A stretch of DNA of 64,000 nucleotides from Cohaesibacter celericrescens (lineage in GTDB: Bacteria; Pseudomonadota; Alphaproteobacteria; Rhizobiales; Cohaesibacteraceae): positions 32,481-96,480 of the forward strand of contig NZ_PKUQ01000008.1 in NCBI RefSeq assembly GCF_002866925.1, read 5' to 3'. This document shows, in pieces, positions 37,241 to 47,245 of the stretch (its first letter is position 1; every line of letters begins with the position of its first letter). The notes beneath the pieces were generated by a model. It saw nothing but the letters and a program-made list of their open reading frames with translations. It had not been told where the DNA came from and ran no database searches. A program made the translations under genes and the position numbers.

Positions 37241-39487
37241 TTGAAAAAATACCTAGGGTTTGGATTGCATCATATGCTGGCGACTGTTTGGCTTATTGTA
37301 ACATTGATCTTTCTGGCGTTTGTCTTGCAGCCGGTAGGGTTGGGAGCGCAGCTCCTGTACGCCACATGCACCATTGGGTCTATGGCACTGATTCATGCCA
37401 TAAAGTTGCGCCATCCAATGTGGCGACATGTTTTTGTGGTTATGGGGTGTGCCGTCGCGCTGCGCTATCTTTATTGGCGCTGGACCAATACGTTGCCCAA
37501 TTCCGATCAATTGGCATCTTTCATCGCTGGCTACCTGCTGTTTTTTGCAGAACTCTATGCCATCGGCATGCTGTTCATCAGTACCATTGTCAACTCGGAT
37601 CCGGTGAAACGCAAGCCCGTGCAATTGTCAGGCACCCGCGGCAACTATCCCAGCGTGGATATTTTCATTCCATCTTACAACGAAGATGATGACATTCTGG
37701 GCACCACCCTCGCGGCGGCGGCAAATCTTCGTTATCCGGCAGAAAAACTCAATGTCTATCTGCTTGATGATGGCGGTACGGACCAAAAATGCAAATCGGA
37801 CGATCCTGTTGCGCGGCAATCGGCACGCAACCGCAAAGAGCGTCTACAAGCGTTTTGCGCCGAACTCGGCATTCATTATATCACGCGCGCGCGCAACGAG
37901 ATGGCCAAGGCTGGCAATCTGAATGAGGGACTGAAGCATTCAACCGGTGATTTGGTTGTTGTGTTCGATGCCGATCACGCCCCGACCCGTGAATTCTTAG
38001 AAAAAACCGTCGGATATTTTCAAGTCGATCCAAAGCTTTTTCTGGTGCAGACCCCGCACCAATTCCTCAATCCAGATCCGATTGAGAAAAACCTCGACAC
38101 CTATCGGTTCATGCCGTCCGAGAATGAAATGTTCTACTCGGTCACTCAAAAGGGCTTGGATAAGTGGGATGCAACTTTCTTTTGTGGTTCCGCCGCCGTT
38201 TTGCGCCGCGAAGCTCTGGAAACAGTTGGGGGCTTTAACGGGGTCTCAATCACCGAAGATTGTGAGACCGCTCTGGAGCTGCACGCGCGTGGCTGGTCCA
38301 GTGCCTATGTTGACGAGCCTATGATTGCCGGTTTCCAGCCGGAGACTTTTGACGCATTTCTCACCCAACGGTCGCGCTGGTGTCAGGGCATGATGCAAAT
38401 CCTGTTGTTGCGGTTGCCGATGTTTCGCAAAGGCCTGAAGCCTATGCAACGGTTGGCCTATTTGTCGAGCATGCTGTTTTGGCTGTTCCCGCTGTCACGT
38501 TTTATCTTTGTCTTTTCACCGGTGCTCTATATTTTCTTTGATCTGCAAATCTATCACGCGACCTTTCAGGAGTTTCTTGCCTATACCTGCACCTACATGG
38601 TGGCGGCAACCATAATGCAGAATTATCTGTTCGGACGGGTGCGTTGGCCATGGATCTCCGAGACTTATGAATATGTGCAATCCTTTGCCCTGTCGCGTGT
38701 GATTTTCAGCACACTTCGCAACCCGCGCAAGCCGGTGTTTAAAGTGACTGACAAGGGACTATCGCTTGAGGAAGATAGTTTTTCCAGTCATGGCTGGAGC
38801 CTTTTAATCGCTTTCATCGTCTTGCTCGCAACCTTCCTGAATGGGATGTACCGGTTGTGGCTGGATGGAATGACCAATGAATTGTTGATGGTCGTTACCA
38901 TCTGGTCTTTCTTCAACCTTGTTCTGGGCGGTCTAGGATTGGGTGCTGCGGCCGAACGCAAGCAAAGGCGTCGGCATTATCGCATGGACTATACCACCCC
39001 TCTGCTGACAGGCATTCTGACGATTGACGGCGAGCAAGTGGGCTGTGAATTGGACAATTTGGCCATTGGCGGATTGGCTGTTGTTGCCAAGGCCAGTGAA
39101 GCACTGCCCGCCGCGATTTCGGGCAAATTAGGCAGCATAAGCATTGCCAAAAAAGACAATCCTGATCATACGCTCTACACCTTTAATGTGGTGGTGCGCT
39201 CCAGCACAGCACAGGGAGGCGAACGCCGTATCGGCCTCGGGTTGCACGCCAGCACCGCTATGGATCGGCGTGTTTTGGCCGGAATCATGTTTCCTGACAA
39301 CAGCCAATTGGTCAAATTGCGTGATGGCAGACAAAAGTCAAGGCCGGTACTTTATGGCACTTTCATCATCCTGCAATGGTCAGCCTATCAGGCTTGGCGC
39401 GGAATGAGCGCCGCCCTGCGTTCGCTGCTTGGCCGCTCATCCAAAGACAAAGCAGCCCCTGAACCAGCACCTTTAAGCAATCGATGA
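37241..39487 (+). CDS. bcsA: Cellulose synthase catalytic subunit with PilZ domain
   Basis: Up to 748 residues. A family 2 glycosyltransferase in the inner membrane that polymerises glucose from UDP-glucose. Catalytic motifs: DDGG (~175), DADH (~243), TEDCE (~338) and QRSRW (~376). Membrane helices flank the catalytic domain. The C-terminal PilZ domain has RKQRR and DNLAIGG, the c-di-GMP-binding motifs, with Ala where Ser is usual. The longest frame starts at a TTG at 37241 without a ribosome-binding site; ATG 37274 is a plausible start. It begins the bcsA-bcsB-bcsZ operon. Confidence 0.95.
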   Translation: MKKYLGFGLHHMLATVWLIVTLIFLAFVLQPVGLGAQLLYATCTIGSMALIHAIKLRHPMWRHVFVVMGCAVALRYLYWRWTNTLPNSDQLASFIAGYLLFFAELYAIGMLFISTIVNSDPVKRKPVQLSGTRGNYPSVDIFIPSYNEDDDILGTTLAAAANLRYPAEKLNVYLLDDGGTDQKCKSDDPVARQSARNRKERLQAFCAELGIHYITRARNEMAKAGNLNEGLKHSTGDLVVVFDADHAPTREFLEKTVGYFQVDPKLFLVQTPHQFLNPDPIEKNLDTYRFMPSENEMFYSVTQKGLDKWDATFFCGSAAVLRREALETVGGFNGVSITEDCETALELHARGWSSAYVDEPMIAGFQPETFDAFLTQRSRWCQGMMQILLLRLPMFRKGLKPMQRLAYLSSMLFWLFPLSRFIFVFSPVLYIFFDLQIYHATFQEFLAYTCTYMVAATIMQNYLFGRVRWPWISETYEYVQSFALSRVIFSTLRNPRKPVFKVTDKGLSLEEDSFSSHGWSLLIAFIVLLATFLNGMYRLWLDGMTNELLMVVTIWSFFNLVLGGLGLGAAAERKQRRRHYRMDYTTPLLTGILTIDGEQVGCELDNLAIGGLAVVAKASEALPAAISGKLGSISIAKKDNPDHTLYTFNVVVRSSTAQGGERRIGLGLHASTAMDRRVLAGIMFPDNSQLVKLRDGRQKSRPVLYGTFIILQWSAYQAWRGMSAALRSLLGRSSKDKAAPEPAPLSNR

Positions 39488-39503
39488 GTTGGGGGAGATA
39501 CAG

Positions 39504-42065
39504 ATGAGAATTTTCAGAGAATCAAAAGCTTATCGCAACCTGACCCTCGCTTGCCTATCGGGTTTGGCGATCATAACGTTGCCTATCGACAATCTGCAAA
39601 CGGCCCATGCCAGCGCCCTAACAATTGCCAGTGAGAGCAACGCCCCTCCTGAGCGGAGCGGGGCCGAAAACATCTTGCGCGCCGTACGAAGCTGGTCACA
39701 GTCAGGCTTTTTTGTGCAAGACGATGCCTTGATAACCCATTCTGTCGATGGCCCCGCGTTTCAGCCCGGTGTCACCCACTTTCCAATAAATGGTTCCGAC
39801 GGGCTTTTGAATGGCGAGGATTCGCAAACAAGCTGGCCCATATATCTGACAGCTGCCGATCTGGCAGGGCCGGTTGCGGTCAAAATCGGTTTCACCAATT
39901 CTGTGACGGTTCTACCTGAATCCTCTCGATTGGGTCTATGGGTCAATGGAACCCATATCGCAACAACTGCACTGCGCCATACGGACAAAATAGGATATCT
40001 GGAAGCAGACATCGCTCCGGCGCGGTTGAACATCGGGCGCAATGAGCTGACGCTCAAAGCACAGCAGCACCATCGTATCGATTGTTCCCTTGAAGGCAGC
40101 TATGATCTTTGGACAGCGATTGACCTGCAAAGCTCCATTTTGCGTCGCGCTCATGGGGCTGGCCGGATCACGCAATTACAGGATTTGGCGGCGATCTCCA
40201 GATCAGCGGACCAATCGGTTGCGGTCAATCTGGTCCTGCCGTCTGATAGTCGGACGGACAATGCACACAAGGAAGCTTTGTTGACCCTCGTGCAACAAGT
40301 TATTCTGGCAGCGCAAATTAAAAAACCATCCATTCAGGTTATGACCGAAGCGGCCCTACAAAATGTGGCCCGCACCAAGGGCAGCGCAATTGATGTATTC
40401 GCTGGCAGCTTGGATGCATTGCAGCGGCATGCCGGTTTGCAAGCATTATATCAGATTGGCGATGGGCAAGACCTTCTTGTAAAGCAACAGAAGAATGTAG
40501 CCTTGGTCCCGTCCGCTGATGGTACGCGCATCCTAATAGCCCGGATTGATGAACTTGCACAAAAGCCCGACGGCTTTTCATTTTTGGGTCAATATGTAGA
40601 TCACAACAAAGTCCCTCAGGAAGAAAGCTCCATTTCACTCGCCGAATTGGGATATTCAGAACGGGAGTATAGCGGACACCGCTTTTCCGAGCAGGTTCGG
40701 CTGACCCTCCCCGCTGATTTTTATCCTGCTGACTATGACAGCGTCGAGTTTCATCTTTTTGCCAGCTATGCCAAATCCATCAAACGGGGCGAGGTGCAGC
40801 TTTTGATCAATGGCAAAAGTAAAATCAGCCTGCCAATCCGTATGCAGGATGATGGATTGATCCAAGATCGCTTGATCAAACTGCCATTGTCGGCTTTCTC
40901 TGCAGGCGTCAACAGGGTTGAGATTATTGGCCTGTTTGAGAAAAACGATGCGGAAACCCAATGTGCGACGCGCATCAATCGCACACGTGAAGCAATGTTC
41001 TATCTATCGGGTGAAAGCTATTTCAGCGTCCCTAAACTGGCGCATTTGCCCGTGCTTCCCAATGTCCGCACCACACTGACAACCGGCTATCCTTATCGCA
41101 ATCAGGATGGCAGTGCGCAAATATTGGTGCAGCTCTATGATGAAACCATGCGCGGATTGAAAGTCACTGCAGATTTTCTCTCTCGTTTGGCGATCAATTC
41201 CGATCAGGTCTTTACAACCTCGATGGCTCGGGCAGGCGAAACATCTGCTGCCTATGCCAACAACCGCATCATCATCGGAAATTTTGCTTCGGTGCCTGCC
41301 AAAGAAGCGCATTTTCAGCAGGGTGTAGACTTGATTGCTTTGGCGCAAGCCTCCCAAGGGTTGGGCGACATGGCACAAGGTGTGGACCTCATGCCTACAG
41401 CATCCATAAATGCAAAGAGCGTCTACCCTGCTGGGATGCAACGCTATGACACCCGCTTTCGCCCGCAATCCATGCCACCTATGCCTCCTCTGCCGCAACA
41501 ATCCGGTAATGCTCTGTCGAGAGACAGCCTCAAGGAAGTCTTCAGGCAACGCGCAGCCCGTGAGCGGGACGGGTTTCAATTTTCCGCGTTTTCCTCATCG
41601 GTCAAAACCATATTCAGCCCTGTTTCCAGAGCCGTCGCCAAGGTGACGCATCCAAGTGATGGTCCAGCTTCTTTGTCAGGCAACAACAAGGCGCTAATTT
41701 CACAACGACGCGTAGATGGTGAAGTCACCACTTTGGTCAGCTATAATATGCAAGCAGCCGATTATCTGGATTTTGATAGTTTGTTTGCCTCCACCGCCCG
41801 AGGCAGCGACCCCATTCACACAGTCAGCATTTCCGGCTATGGCGAGACACTGACCCAGCTGAAAAGTGAACAAGAATGGATAGGCAATCTACCGCTGAGC
41901 CATTCCAAAAATTGGCATCTTCTGTTTGCCGGATGGCTTTCTAACAATCCGCCTTTTTATGCCTTTTTGACCTTTGTTAGCCTGCTGGTCTTTGGGCTGC
42001 TTTCTTCGGTGATCCTGAACCGCACAAAACGTAGCAATGGAGACGATTTTGAGCAAACTTATTAG
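39504..42065 (+). CDS. bcsB: Cellulose synthase regulatory/periplasmic subunit B
   Basis: About 853 residues from ATG 39504 (GGGGGAG upstream), 16 bases after bcsA. It has a signal peptide at the N-terminus, periplasmic carbohydrate-binding and flavodoxin-like domains, and a C-terminal membrane helix (PPFYAFLTFVSLLVFGLLSSVIL) that anchors it next to BcsA. BcsB guides the growing chain through the periplasm. The linker around residues 660-740 (QSMPPMPPLPQQ) is Pro-rich and may be a local insertion. The bcsZ ATG overlaps its 3' end. Confidence 0.93.
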   Translation: MRIFRESKAYRNLTLACLSGLAIITLPIDNLQTAHASALTIASESNAPPERSGAENILRAVRSWSQSGFFVQDDALITHSVDGPAFQPGVTHFPINGSDGLLNGEDSQTSWPIYLTAADLAGPVAVKIGFTNSVTVLPESSRLGLWVNGTHIATTALRHTDKIGYLEADIAPARLNIGRNELTLKAQQHHRIDCSLEGSYDLWTAIDLQSSILRRAHGAGRITQLQDLAAISRSADQSVAVNLVLPSDSRTDNAHKEALLTLVQQVILAAQIKKPSIQVMTEAALQNVARTKGSAIDVFAGSLDALQRHAGLQALYQIGDGQDLLVKQQKNVALVPSADGTRILIARIDELAQKPDGFSFLGQYVDHNKVPQEESSISLAELGYSEREYSGHRFSEQVRLTLPADFYPADYDSVEFHLFASYAKSIKRGEVQLLINGKSKISLPIRMQDDGLIQDRLIKLPLSAFSAGVNRVEIIGLFEKNDAETQCATRINRTREAMFYLSGESYFSVPKLAHLPVLPNVRTTLTTGYPYRNQDGSAQILVQLYDETMRGLKVTADFLSRLAINSDQVFTTSMARAGETSAAYANNRIIIGNFASVPAKEAHFQQGVDLIALAQASQGLGDMAQGVDLMPTASINAKSVYPAGMQRYDTRFRPQSMPPMPPLPQQSGNALSRDSLKEVFRQRAARERDGFQFSAFSSSVKTIFSPVSRAVAKVTHPSDGPASLSGNNKALISQRRVDGEVTTLVSYNMQAADYLDFDSLFASTARGSDPIHTVSISGYGETLTQLKSEQEWIGNLPLSHSKNWHLLFAGWLSNNPPFYAFLTFVSLLVFGLLSSVILNRTKRSNGDDFEQTY

Positions 42066-43137
42066 GATCGCCTGTCTTCTTGTTTGGGCAATGGCCGGTT
42101 CAGTCTTTGTAATGGCCGCGTCCGCGCAGGATAACCTCCAAACAAACACGGTGTTTGGCGCCCTTGCAGACTCCCCCTTGTGGGCTGCCTACAAAAAGCA
42201 ATTTGTCGGGTCCAAGGGCAATGTCATCGACAATGTAAACGGCGGCATCTCACACAGTGAGAGCCAAGGCTATGGTATGCTTTTGGCCATCGCGGCAAAT
42301 GACAAAGCGGCTTTCGATCTGATTTATAGCTTCACTTCTAACACATTGGCTGTTCGATCTGACGCGCTTCACTCTTGGCGCTACACGCCCACTGCACAGC
42401 AAGCTGTCTCTGACACGAATAATGCGTCGGACGGCGATATATTGATCGCCTGGGCGTTGCTTGAAGCCTCTGAAGCCGGATGGGGACAAAATCACAGAGA
42501 CAAGGCTCTTGAGATCTTGACCGATCTGGAGCCTCAAATGTCGGAATGGCCTGAAATTGGACTAATTCTGGCACCTGGTGAAATGGGGTTCGATTACAAA
42601 AAAACGGGTCTGATCGCCAATCTGTCTTATTGGGTTTTCCCTGCGTTTGAACGATTGGCTCACCTCACCGGAGCGCGGCGGTGGTTGCGTTTGCAGGCTA
42701 GTGGCGAGCAATTGATTGACCAGTTTGTGATCCAGAAACAAGGTCGCGTTCCTGACTGGATTTTGCTAAAAAAAGGCCATGTCAATGCCCTACTCGCGCC
42801 GGAAAAACCGCCTTTGTTTGGTTATGAAGCGATCCGAATTCCGCTCTATTTGCTAATGTCAGAGACTGGCAACAAGGATTTGGCCCTTGCCATTATCAAA
42901 GCGGCGCAGACTGCGAGTGGGCAAAAATTGCAAGTGTTGGACATTGAAAGCGGCAAAGCTGAAGACGTGTTCAAAGACGCAGGCTATGACACCATTGTGA
43001 GTTTGGCGCACTGCCACGATACAGGCACACCAATCCGTAGCTCTCTGATGCAATCCCTTGATCAAAACTACTATCCAGCCACCCTGCAGTTGCTCGCGCT
43101 TGCTGCCGCCAAACAAAGGTATGCATCATGTCTGTAA
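42037..43137 (+). CDS. bcsZ: Periplasmic endoglucanase, GH8
   Basis: A 366-residue exported GH8 cellulase. A signal peptide (LIRIACLLVWAMAGSVFVMAASAQ) is followed by the catalytic domain with HSESQGYGMLL (general acid Glu ~73) and SDGDILIAWAL (catalytic Asp ~131). BcsZ trims cellulose chains and is usually required for normal synthesis. The gene overlaps bcsB by 29 bases and bcsK by 10, so the operon is tightly coupled. Confidence 0.93.
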   Translation: METILSKLIRIACLLVWAMAGSVFVMAASAQDNLQTNTVFGALADSPLWAAYKKQFVGSKGNVIDNVNGGISHSESQGYGMLLAIAANDKAAFDLIYSFTSNTLAVRSDALHSWRYTPTAQQAVSDTNNASDGDILIAWALLEASEAGWGQNHRDKALEILTDLEPQMSEWPEIGLILAPGEMGFDYKKTGLIANLSYWVFPAFERLAHLTGARRWLRLQASGEQLIDQFVIQKQGRVPDWILLKKGHVNALLAPEKPPLFGYEAIRIPLYLLMSETGNKDLALAIIKAAQTASGQKLQVLDIESGKAEDVFKDAGYDTIVSLAHCHDTGTPIRSSLMQSLDQNYYPATLQLLALAAAKQRYASCL

Positions 43138-45134
43138 AACACATCTTGCAACACTCTGCATGGTTTGCTCTTTTGATTGCCGCGACCTGCAGCAATGGTT
43201 TGGCAGACGATGGCATGGTGACTGCGGCACAAACAATGCAGGTGGCCAGTGCATCTGAGGCTGGACCCGATATCTATGCATTGAAATATTTTGCAGAACG
43301 CGGAGAAACAGAAAAATACAATCAGGAACTCACACGTTTGAGGCTTTCTTACCCGGGTTTTCAAGCACCTGGCGACCCTCTCAACCCGGTTCAAGGGTCC
43401 GACCAAAAATATTGGACCCTGTATGGCGAAGGCCGCATTGATGAACTGGAAGCCCTGATCACGCGCCAGCAAGCAGCACAGCCCTACTGGGCCCCAGATC
43501 CGGACCTGTTGAAGAAGATCAAACAATATAGGGTGCGAGGTGCATTGCTGAAGGCGCATGCGAATTATGACTTTGATAAAGTCAAGCAATTGGCCAACAG
43601 CAACTCTCAAATTATCACGCCGGATGATCCCGACACTTTATGGGCGGTGGCCGAAGCCCTGTCACATGAGAAGAATGGCGAAGGCGCCTTTGAGCTTTAT
43701 CAGGCCATGCTCTCTCGCTTCTCCGACAAAGACCTGATCAACGCCACCATGCAGAAGGCTGCACGATACCTGCCTTTGGCAGATGCCGGTTATCTTTACA
43801 AAAGGGTGCTAGGGGCCGGTTCAAAAGGTTCGAACGGTAGCGCACTGAAAATCAGTTTTGCCCGCGGGTTAGCCATTCGCGCCAATGCCTTTGGATTTGC
43901 ATTGCCTGTCAATTTTGATCAAGAATTGAATTTGTTCGGCCAACAAGCCGAGCGCAGCAAGGACTGGGCGGATTTGCAACTGTTGGCGTGGACATCCTAT
44001 GTCAGCGGTAATTTTGACCAATCCTATCGATTTTTTGCGCAAGTCCCCAACGGGAAAGAACATCTTAAAGCTATAGAGGGGCGTATTTTATCCCTCAAGG
44101 CGCTAGGAAAATTGCATGAGGCCCAGACCTTGTCACGGGAATGGAAAGGGGCAAACACCGATCTTTCCGGTCTGTATGTCAGTCTTTTTTCCCCGCTCCT
44201 ACTAGACCACAAAGGCAAACCCCTAACGCAAGGTTTCTTGCAGGATTATGTCAAACACACCAAAGCCCAAAAAAGTGGTGCGGGGGCAGAGGCGTTGGGC
44301 TGGTATGCCTTCAATCTCAAACAATTTGATACGTCTTACGCGTGGTTTGACAAAGCAATTGAATGGCAACTGACAGAAACAGCGGCCTATGGCAAAACCC
44401 TTGTTGCCGCATTCCTCAACAACAAGCAGGCTTTTTCTGATCTCAAAGCACTCTATGGCGAACAGTATGCGACCGTCGCCAAACTGACCTACAAATCCCA
44501 GATACAAGCCTCAAAGCGAGGTTTGGGCAAGCGTGTGTCGACCTTGGATAAATTGTCGCAAGCACACAAGTCCGGTGACTATCATGGCTGTCTCGCCATC
44601 GCAGAAGGATTGATTGCCAGTGGTCGCGCAAACGCACAGACACACCAGACCCGTGGTTGGTGCCTCATGCAACTGAAACGTCCAACCGAAGCGCAATTTG
44701 CTTTTGAGCAATCGATCCAGACAGCCGGCCAACGACACAATGGCAGACTGCGGGCCACCTCCAGCTATGGGGCCAGTTTGGCCGCCCTTAGCAGGGGCAA
44801 GACCCGCGACGCGGAGCGCGTATCGAGCAACGCGGGCCTTTCTCAAAGCCAAAAGCAAGAGATTGACCAGGGTGTTCTGGCACAAAAAGCAACGGAGGCC
44901 TTCCGGCAGAAACGCTATCTGGACAGTTTGCATTTCCTTGCTCAGCGCGCGCAGATTGCCCGTGAGCCGCGCAATCTGACGGAATTACGGGCGTGGTCGA
45001 TGTATCACGTTGGCGACTATCTTGCGGCGCATCGGTTGTTTGTTTCATTGAACAATGTGGTTTCCTCGAAGGCCGTGCGTGACGGAATCAAGGTCACTCG
45101 CAACAAAATCCGTCCGTCTCTGCAGATCCACTAA
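43128..45134 (+). CDS. bcsK: Cellulose operon TPR protein (BcsK-like)
   Basis: A 668-residue exported protein. A signal peptide (FALLIAATCSNGLA) is followed by repeated helical TPR/Sel1-like repeats through the whole length (for example AEALSHEKNGEGAFELYQAML and RPTEAQFAFEQSIQTAGQ). There is no outer-membrane beta-barrel, so it is not a full BcsC. Such TPR proteins follow bcsZ in some alphaproteobacterial operons (bcsK type). It probably scaffolds export or assembly in the periplasm. The gene symbol is inferred from context. Confidence 0.65.
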   Translation: MSVKHILQHSAWFALLIAATCSNGLADDGMVTAAQTMQVASASEAGPDIYALKYFAERGETEKYNQELTRLRLSYPGFQAPGDPLNPVQGSDQKYWTLYGEGRIDELEALITRQQAAQPYWAPDPDLLKKIKQYRVRGALLKAHANYDFDKVKQLANSNSQIITPDDPDTLWAVAEALSHEKNGEGAFELYQAMLSRFSDKDLINATMQKAARYLPLADAGYLYKRVLGAGSKGSNGSALKISFARGLAIRANAFGFALPVNFDQELNLFGQQAERSKDWADLQLLAWTSYVSGNFDQSYRFFAQVPNGKEHLKAIEGRILSLKALGKLHEAQTLSREWKGANTDLSGLYVSLFSPLLLDHKGKPLTQGFLQDYVKHTKAQKSGAGAEALGWYAFNLKQFDTSYAWFDKAIEWQLTETAAYGKTLVAAFLNNKQAFSDLKALYGEQYATVAKLTYKSQIQASKRGLGKRVSTLDKLSQAHKSGDYHGCLAIAEGLIASGRANAQTHQTRGWCLMQLKRPTEAQFAFEQSIQTAGQRHNGRLRATSSYGASLAALSRGKTRDAERVSSNAGLSQSQKQEIDQGVLAQKATEAFRQKRYLDSLHFLAQRAQIAREPRNLTELRAWSMYHVGDYLAAHRLFVSLNNVVSSKAVRDGIKVTRNKIRPSLQIH

Positions 45135-45165
45135 AGGGCTGATGTCCACCCCATAGGGACCAAGA

Positions 45166-46149
45166 ATGCTGACCCATGTAAAGAAATACAATTTGTCCGG
45201 CCGCCTGCCCCTTATCGCTCTGGCCACTCTGCCTTTGGCTGCATGCAGTGGCGCGTCGGTGGTGCAAGATGGCTTAATCAGCACGCAAGACTTTTCGCAG
45301 GCGATTTCAAGCCATGAGGCGGCGGCGCTTTATAATGAGCAGGCCAACATCCCCGCGTCCATGGTTGTGGTCCGGATGCGCGATAGCACCTCAGGAATTT
45401 TATCTGCCACCCAACGGACCTACCAGAATGGCTTTTCCCAGCGCGTAGTCTATCCGATGGCACGCGGAGGACAGGGGGAAAACTATATCGATACGCGCAT
45501 TGCAGGGCGACGATTGGACCGCAAGAGAAATGACAAACTGCTTTTGCATTCCAGTCGGGCCTCTGACATTGTCGCGGATGCTGCTCGATCGATGCCGGTC
45601 GCAAAAGTAGACCTGAGCCAACAAGGCATCTATCGCAACGCTTACGGGCCCTTTGGCATGTTGTTTATTAAAAGTGCCAACGAGGTGAATTGCCTGTTTG
45701 GCTGGCAAACCCTGACCGACGAAAACACCTCCCTTTCAGACGGCAATGGTTTGGGCAACTCTGCTAGCTGGCCATCGCGGCAAGGCCTTTCTTATCGCTT
45801 GCGCTATTGCGATACAGGTCTGCAAAAAGAGGATGCACAAAATCTGATGGAGCGCATCGAACTCAAGCCCGACTTTGCTCGGCTGTGGCAAAGTGGAGAT
45901 GCGGTGTCCCTCGCTCCGGTTGCCGCCAAGATCACACCGGCTCCGTCCGTTCGCAAACAGGTGTCTTTAGGCAAACGGGCATTAATCAAGACAAAAGAAA
46001 AGGTGTCGATACCGCATCCGGAGACCGATCAGACGGTAGCCACGATCAGTGCGACGTCGAACCCAAGTGTCCCTGCCCCCAACCCGTTGCTCCTCAAAGT
46101 GCCATCAGCAGATCTTGCGGAAACCGCCTATTTGGTACCGGCCCCCTGA
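45166..46149 (+). CDS. bcsN: BcsN-like lipoprotein of the cellulose operon
   Basis: A 327-residue lipoprotein: signal ending LPLAACSG (lipobox Cys ~27). A soluble domain follows (for example RTYQNGFSQRVVYP and GPFGMLFIKSANEVNCLFGW) and the last ~80 residues are Pro/Ala-rich and low-complexity, probably extended. Position at the end of bcsABZK fits BcsN of Hyphomicrobiales cellulose operons; sequence recognition alone is moderate. ATG 45166 is preceded by AGGGA, 31 bases after bcsK. Confidence 0.6.
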   Translation: MLTHVKKYNLSGRLPLIALATLPLAACSGASVVQDGLISTQDFSQAISSHEAAALYNEQANIPASMVVVRMRDSTSGILSATQRTYQNGFSQRVVYPMARGGQGENYIDTRIAGRRLDRKRNDKLLLHSSRASDIVADAARSMPVAKVDLSQQGIYRNAYGPFGMLFIKSANEVNCLFGWQTLTDENTSLSDGNGLGNSASWPSRQGLSYRLRYCDTGLQKEDAQNLMERIELKPDFARLWQSGDAVSLAPVAAKITPAPSVRKQVSLGKRALIKTKEKVSIPHPETDQTVATISATSNPSVPAPNPLLLKVPSADLAETAYLVPAP

Positions 46150-46173
46150 TTGAATTTCAAATGTGCAAATAAA

Positions 46174-46205
46174 AACGGGCCTTTGATTGAAACCAAAGAC
46201 CCGTT
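46174..46205 (-). terminator. Intrinsic terminator after acuI (shared intergenic)
   Basis: On the minus strand AACGGG-CTTTG pairs with CAAAG-CCCGTT (one mismatch) around a loop, followed by TTTATTT. It lies 36 bases past the acuI stop and 24 past the bcsN stop, so the stem may serve both. Confidence 0.72.
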
Positions 46206-46241
46206 ACGCTTTGCGGTGTGCGGCGAAGATGCGCCGCAACC

Positions 46242-47234
46242 TTAATCCAGTTCGGGGGAAACCGGAACCACAATGCGACCTTTCACCTTGCCCTCAAGGA
46301 ACATCGGTGCTGTTTTGATTACATCTTCCAGGGCAACTTCTGTGATCATGGCCTCTAGTTTCTTCTGGTCCAGATCAGTTGCCAGCCGCTGCCAAGCCAC
46401 TTGTCTTTTTGCCTTTGGCACCATGACGCTGTCCACGCCTTTCAGCGTTACACCGCGCAAAATGAAGGGCGCAACCGTTGTCGGCAAATCCATGCTACCG
46501 GCCAGCCCACAGGCGGCAACGGCACCGTTATATTGGATCATAGACAAGATATTGGCCAGAACCTGACCACCGACCACATCCACGGCCCCTGCCCAGCGCT
46601 CTTTATTCAGCGCACGGGGTTTGCCCGACACTTCTTCACGATCAATGACAGACGTCGCGCCCAAGTCTTTGAGGTAGCCTGCTTCACTCATACGCCCTGT
46701 GACGGCAACAACGTTATAGCCCTTGGCTGCGAGCAATGTTGTGGCAACACTGCCGACACCACCTGTGGCGCCACTGACTACCACTTCCCCTTTATCAGGC
46801 GTGATGCCTTGGTCTTCCAGCGCAATGACACAGAGCATTGCGGTGTATCCGGCGGTACCGATGGCCATGGCCTGACGCATAGAAACCCCGTCGGGCAATG
46901 GCACCAGCCAGTCACCGTTGACCTGCGCCCGCTTGGCAAGACCGCCCCAATGTTTTTCTCCCACTCCCCAACCATTCAGCACAACGCGGTCACCGACGGT
47001 GTAGTCGGCGTGGCGGCTTTCAGTTATAATGCCGGCAAAATCAATGCCCGGTACCATGGGGAAACTGCGCACAACGGGCGAACTGCCGGTGATTGCCAGA
47101 GCATCTTTATAATTCAGTGTGGAATAGGCAACATCGACAGCGACTTCACCCTCTGCAAGAGGCTCAAATGTCACTTGGCTTTGTGAAATACTCTGGCCAC
47201 TTTCACCTTTTTCGATAACAATTGCATCGACCAT
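46242..47234 (-). CDS. acuI: Acrylyl-CoA reductase (NADPH), YhdH/AcuI family
   Basis: A 330-residue medium-chain dehydrogenase/reductase without zinc ligands. It reduces acryloyl-CoA to propionyl-CoA with NADPH, detoxifying acrylate from DMSP cleavage. AcuI blocks: [40 protein letters not shown] and the nucleotide loop GATGGVGS. It lies 11 bases after its TetR regulator gene, probably one transcript. No DMSP lyase (dddL or others) is in this window. Confidence 0.93.
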   Translation of the reverse strand: MVDAIVIEKGESGQSISQSQVTFEPLAEGEVAVDVAYSTLNYKDALAITGSSPVVRSFPMVPGIDFAGIITESRHADYTVGDRVVLNGWGVGEKHWGGLAKRAQVNGDWLVPLPDGVSMRQAMAIGTAGYTAMLCVIALEDQGITPDKGEVVVSGATGGVGSVATTLLAAKGYNVVAVTGRMSEAGYLKDLGATSVIDREEVSGKPRALNKERWAGAVDVVGGQVLANILSMIQYNGAVAACGLAGSMDLPTTVAPFILRGVTLKGVDSVMVPKAKRQVAWQRLATDLDQKKLEAMITEVALEDVIKTAPMFLEGKVKGRIVVPVSPELD

Positions 47235-47245
47235 AACTGGATACC

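Noticed and set aside
40339..41579. Minus-strand ORFs over bcsB (for example 41004-41579)
   Set aside because: Antisense to bcsB, with no independent support.
46401..47186. Long plus-strand ORF (261 residues) over acuI
   Set aside because: It is antisense to the well-supported acuI gene and its translation is Cys/His-rich without family resemblance.
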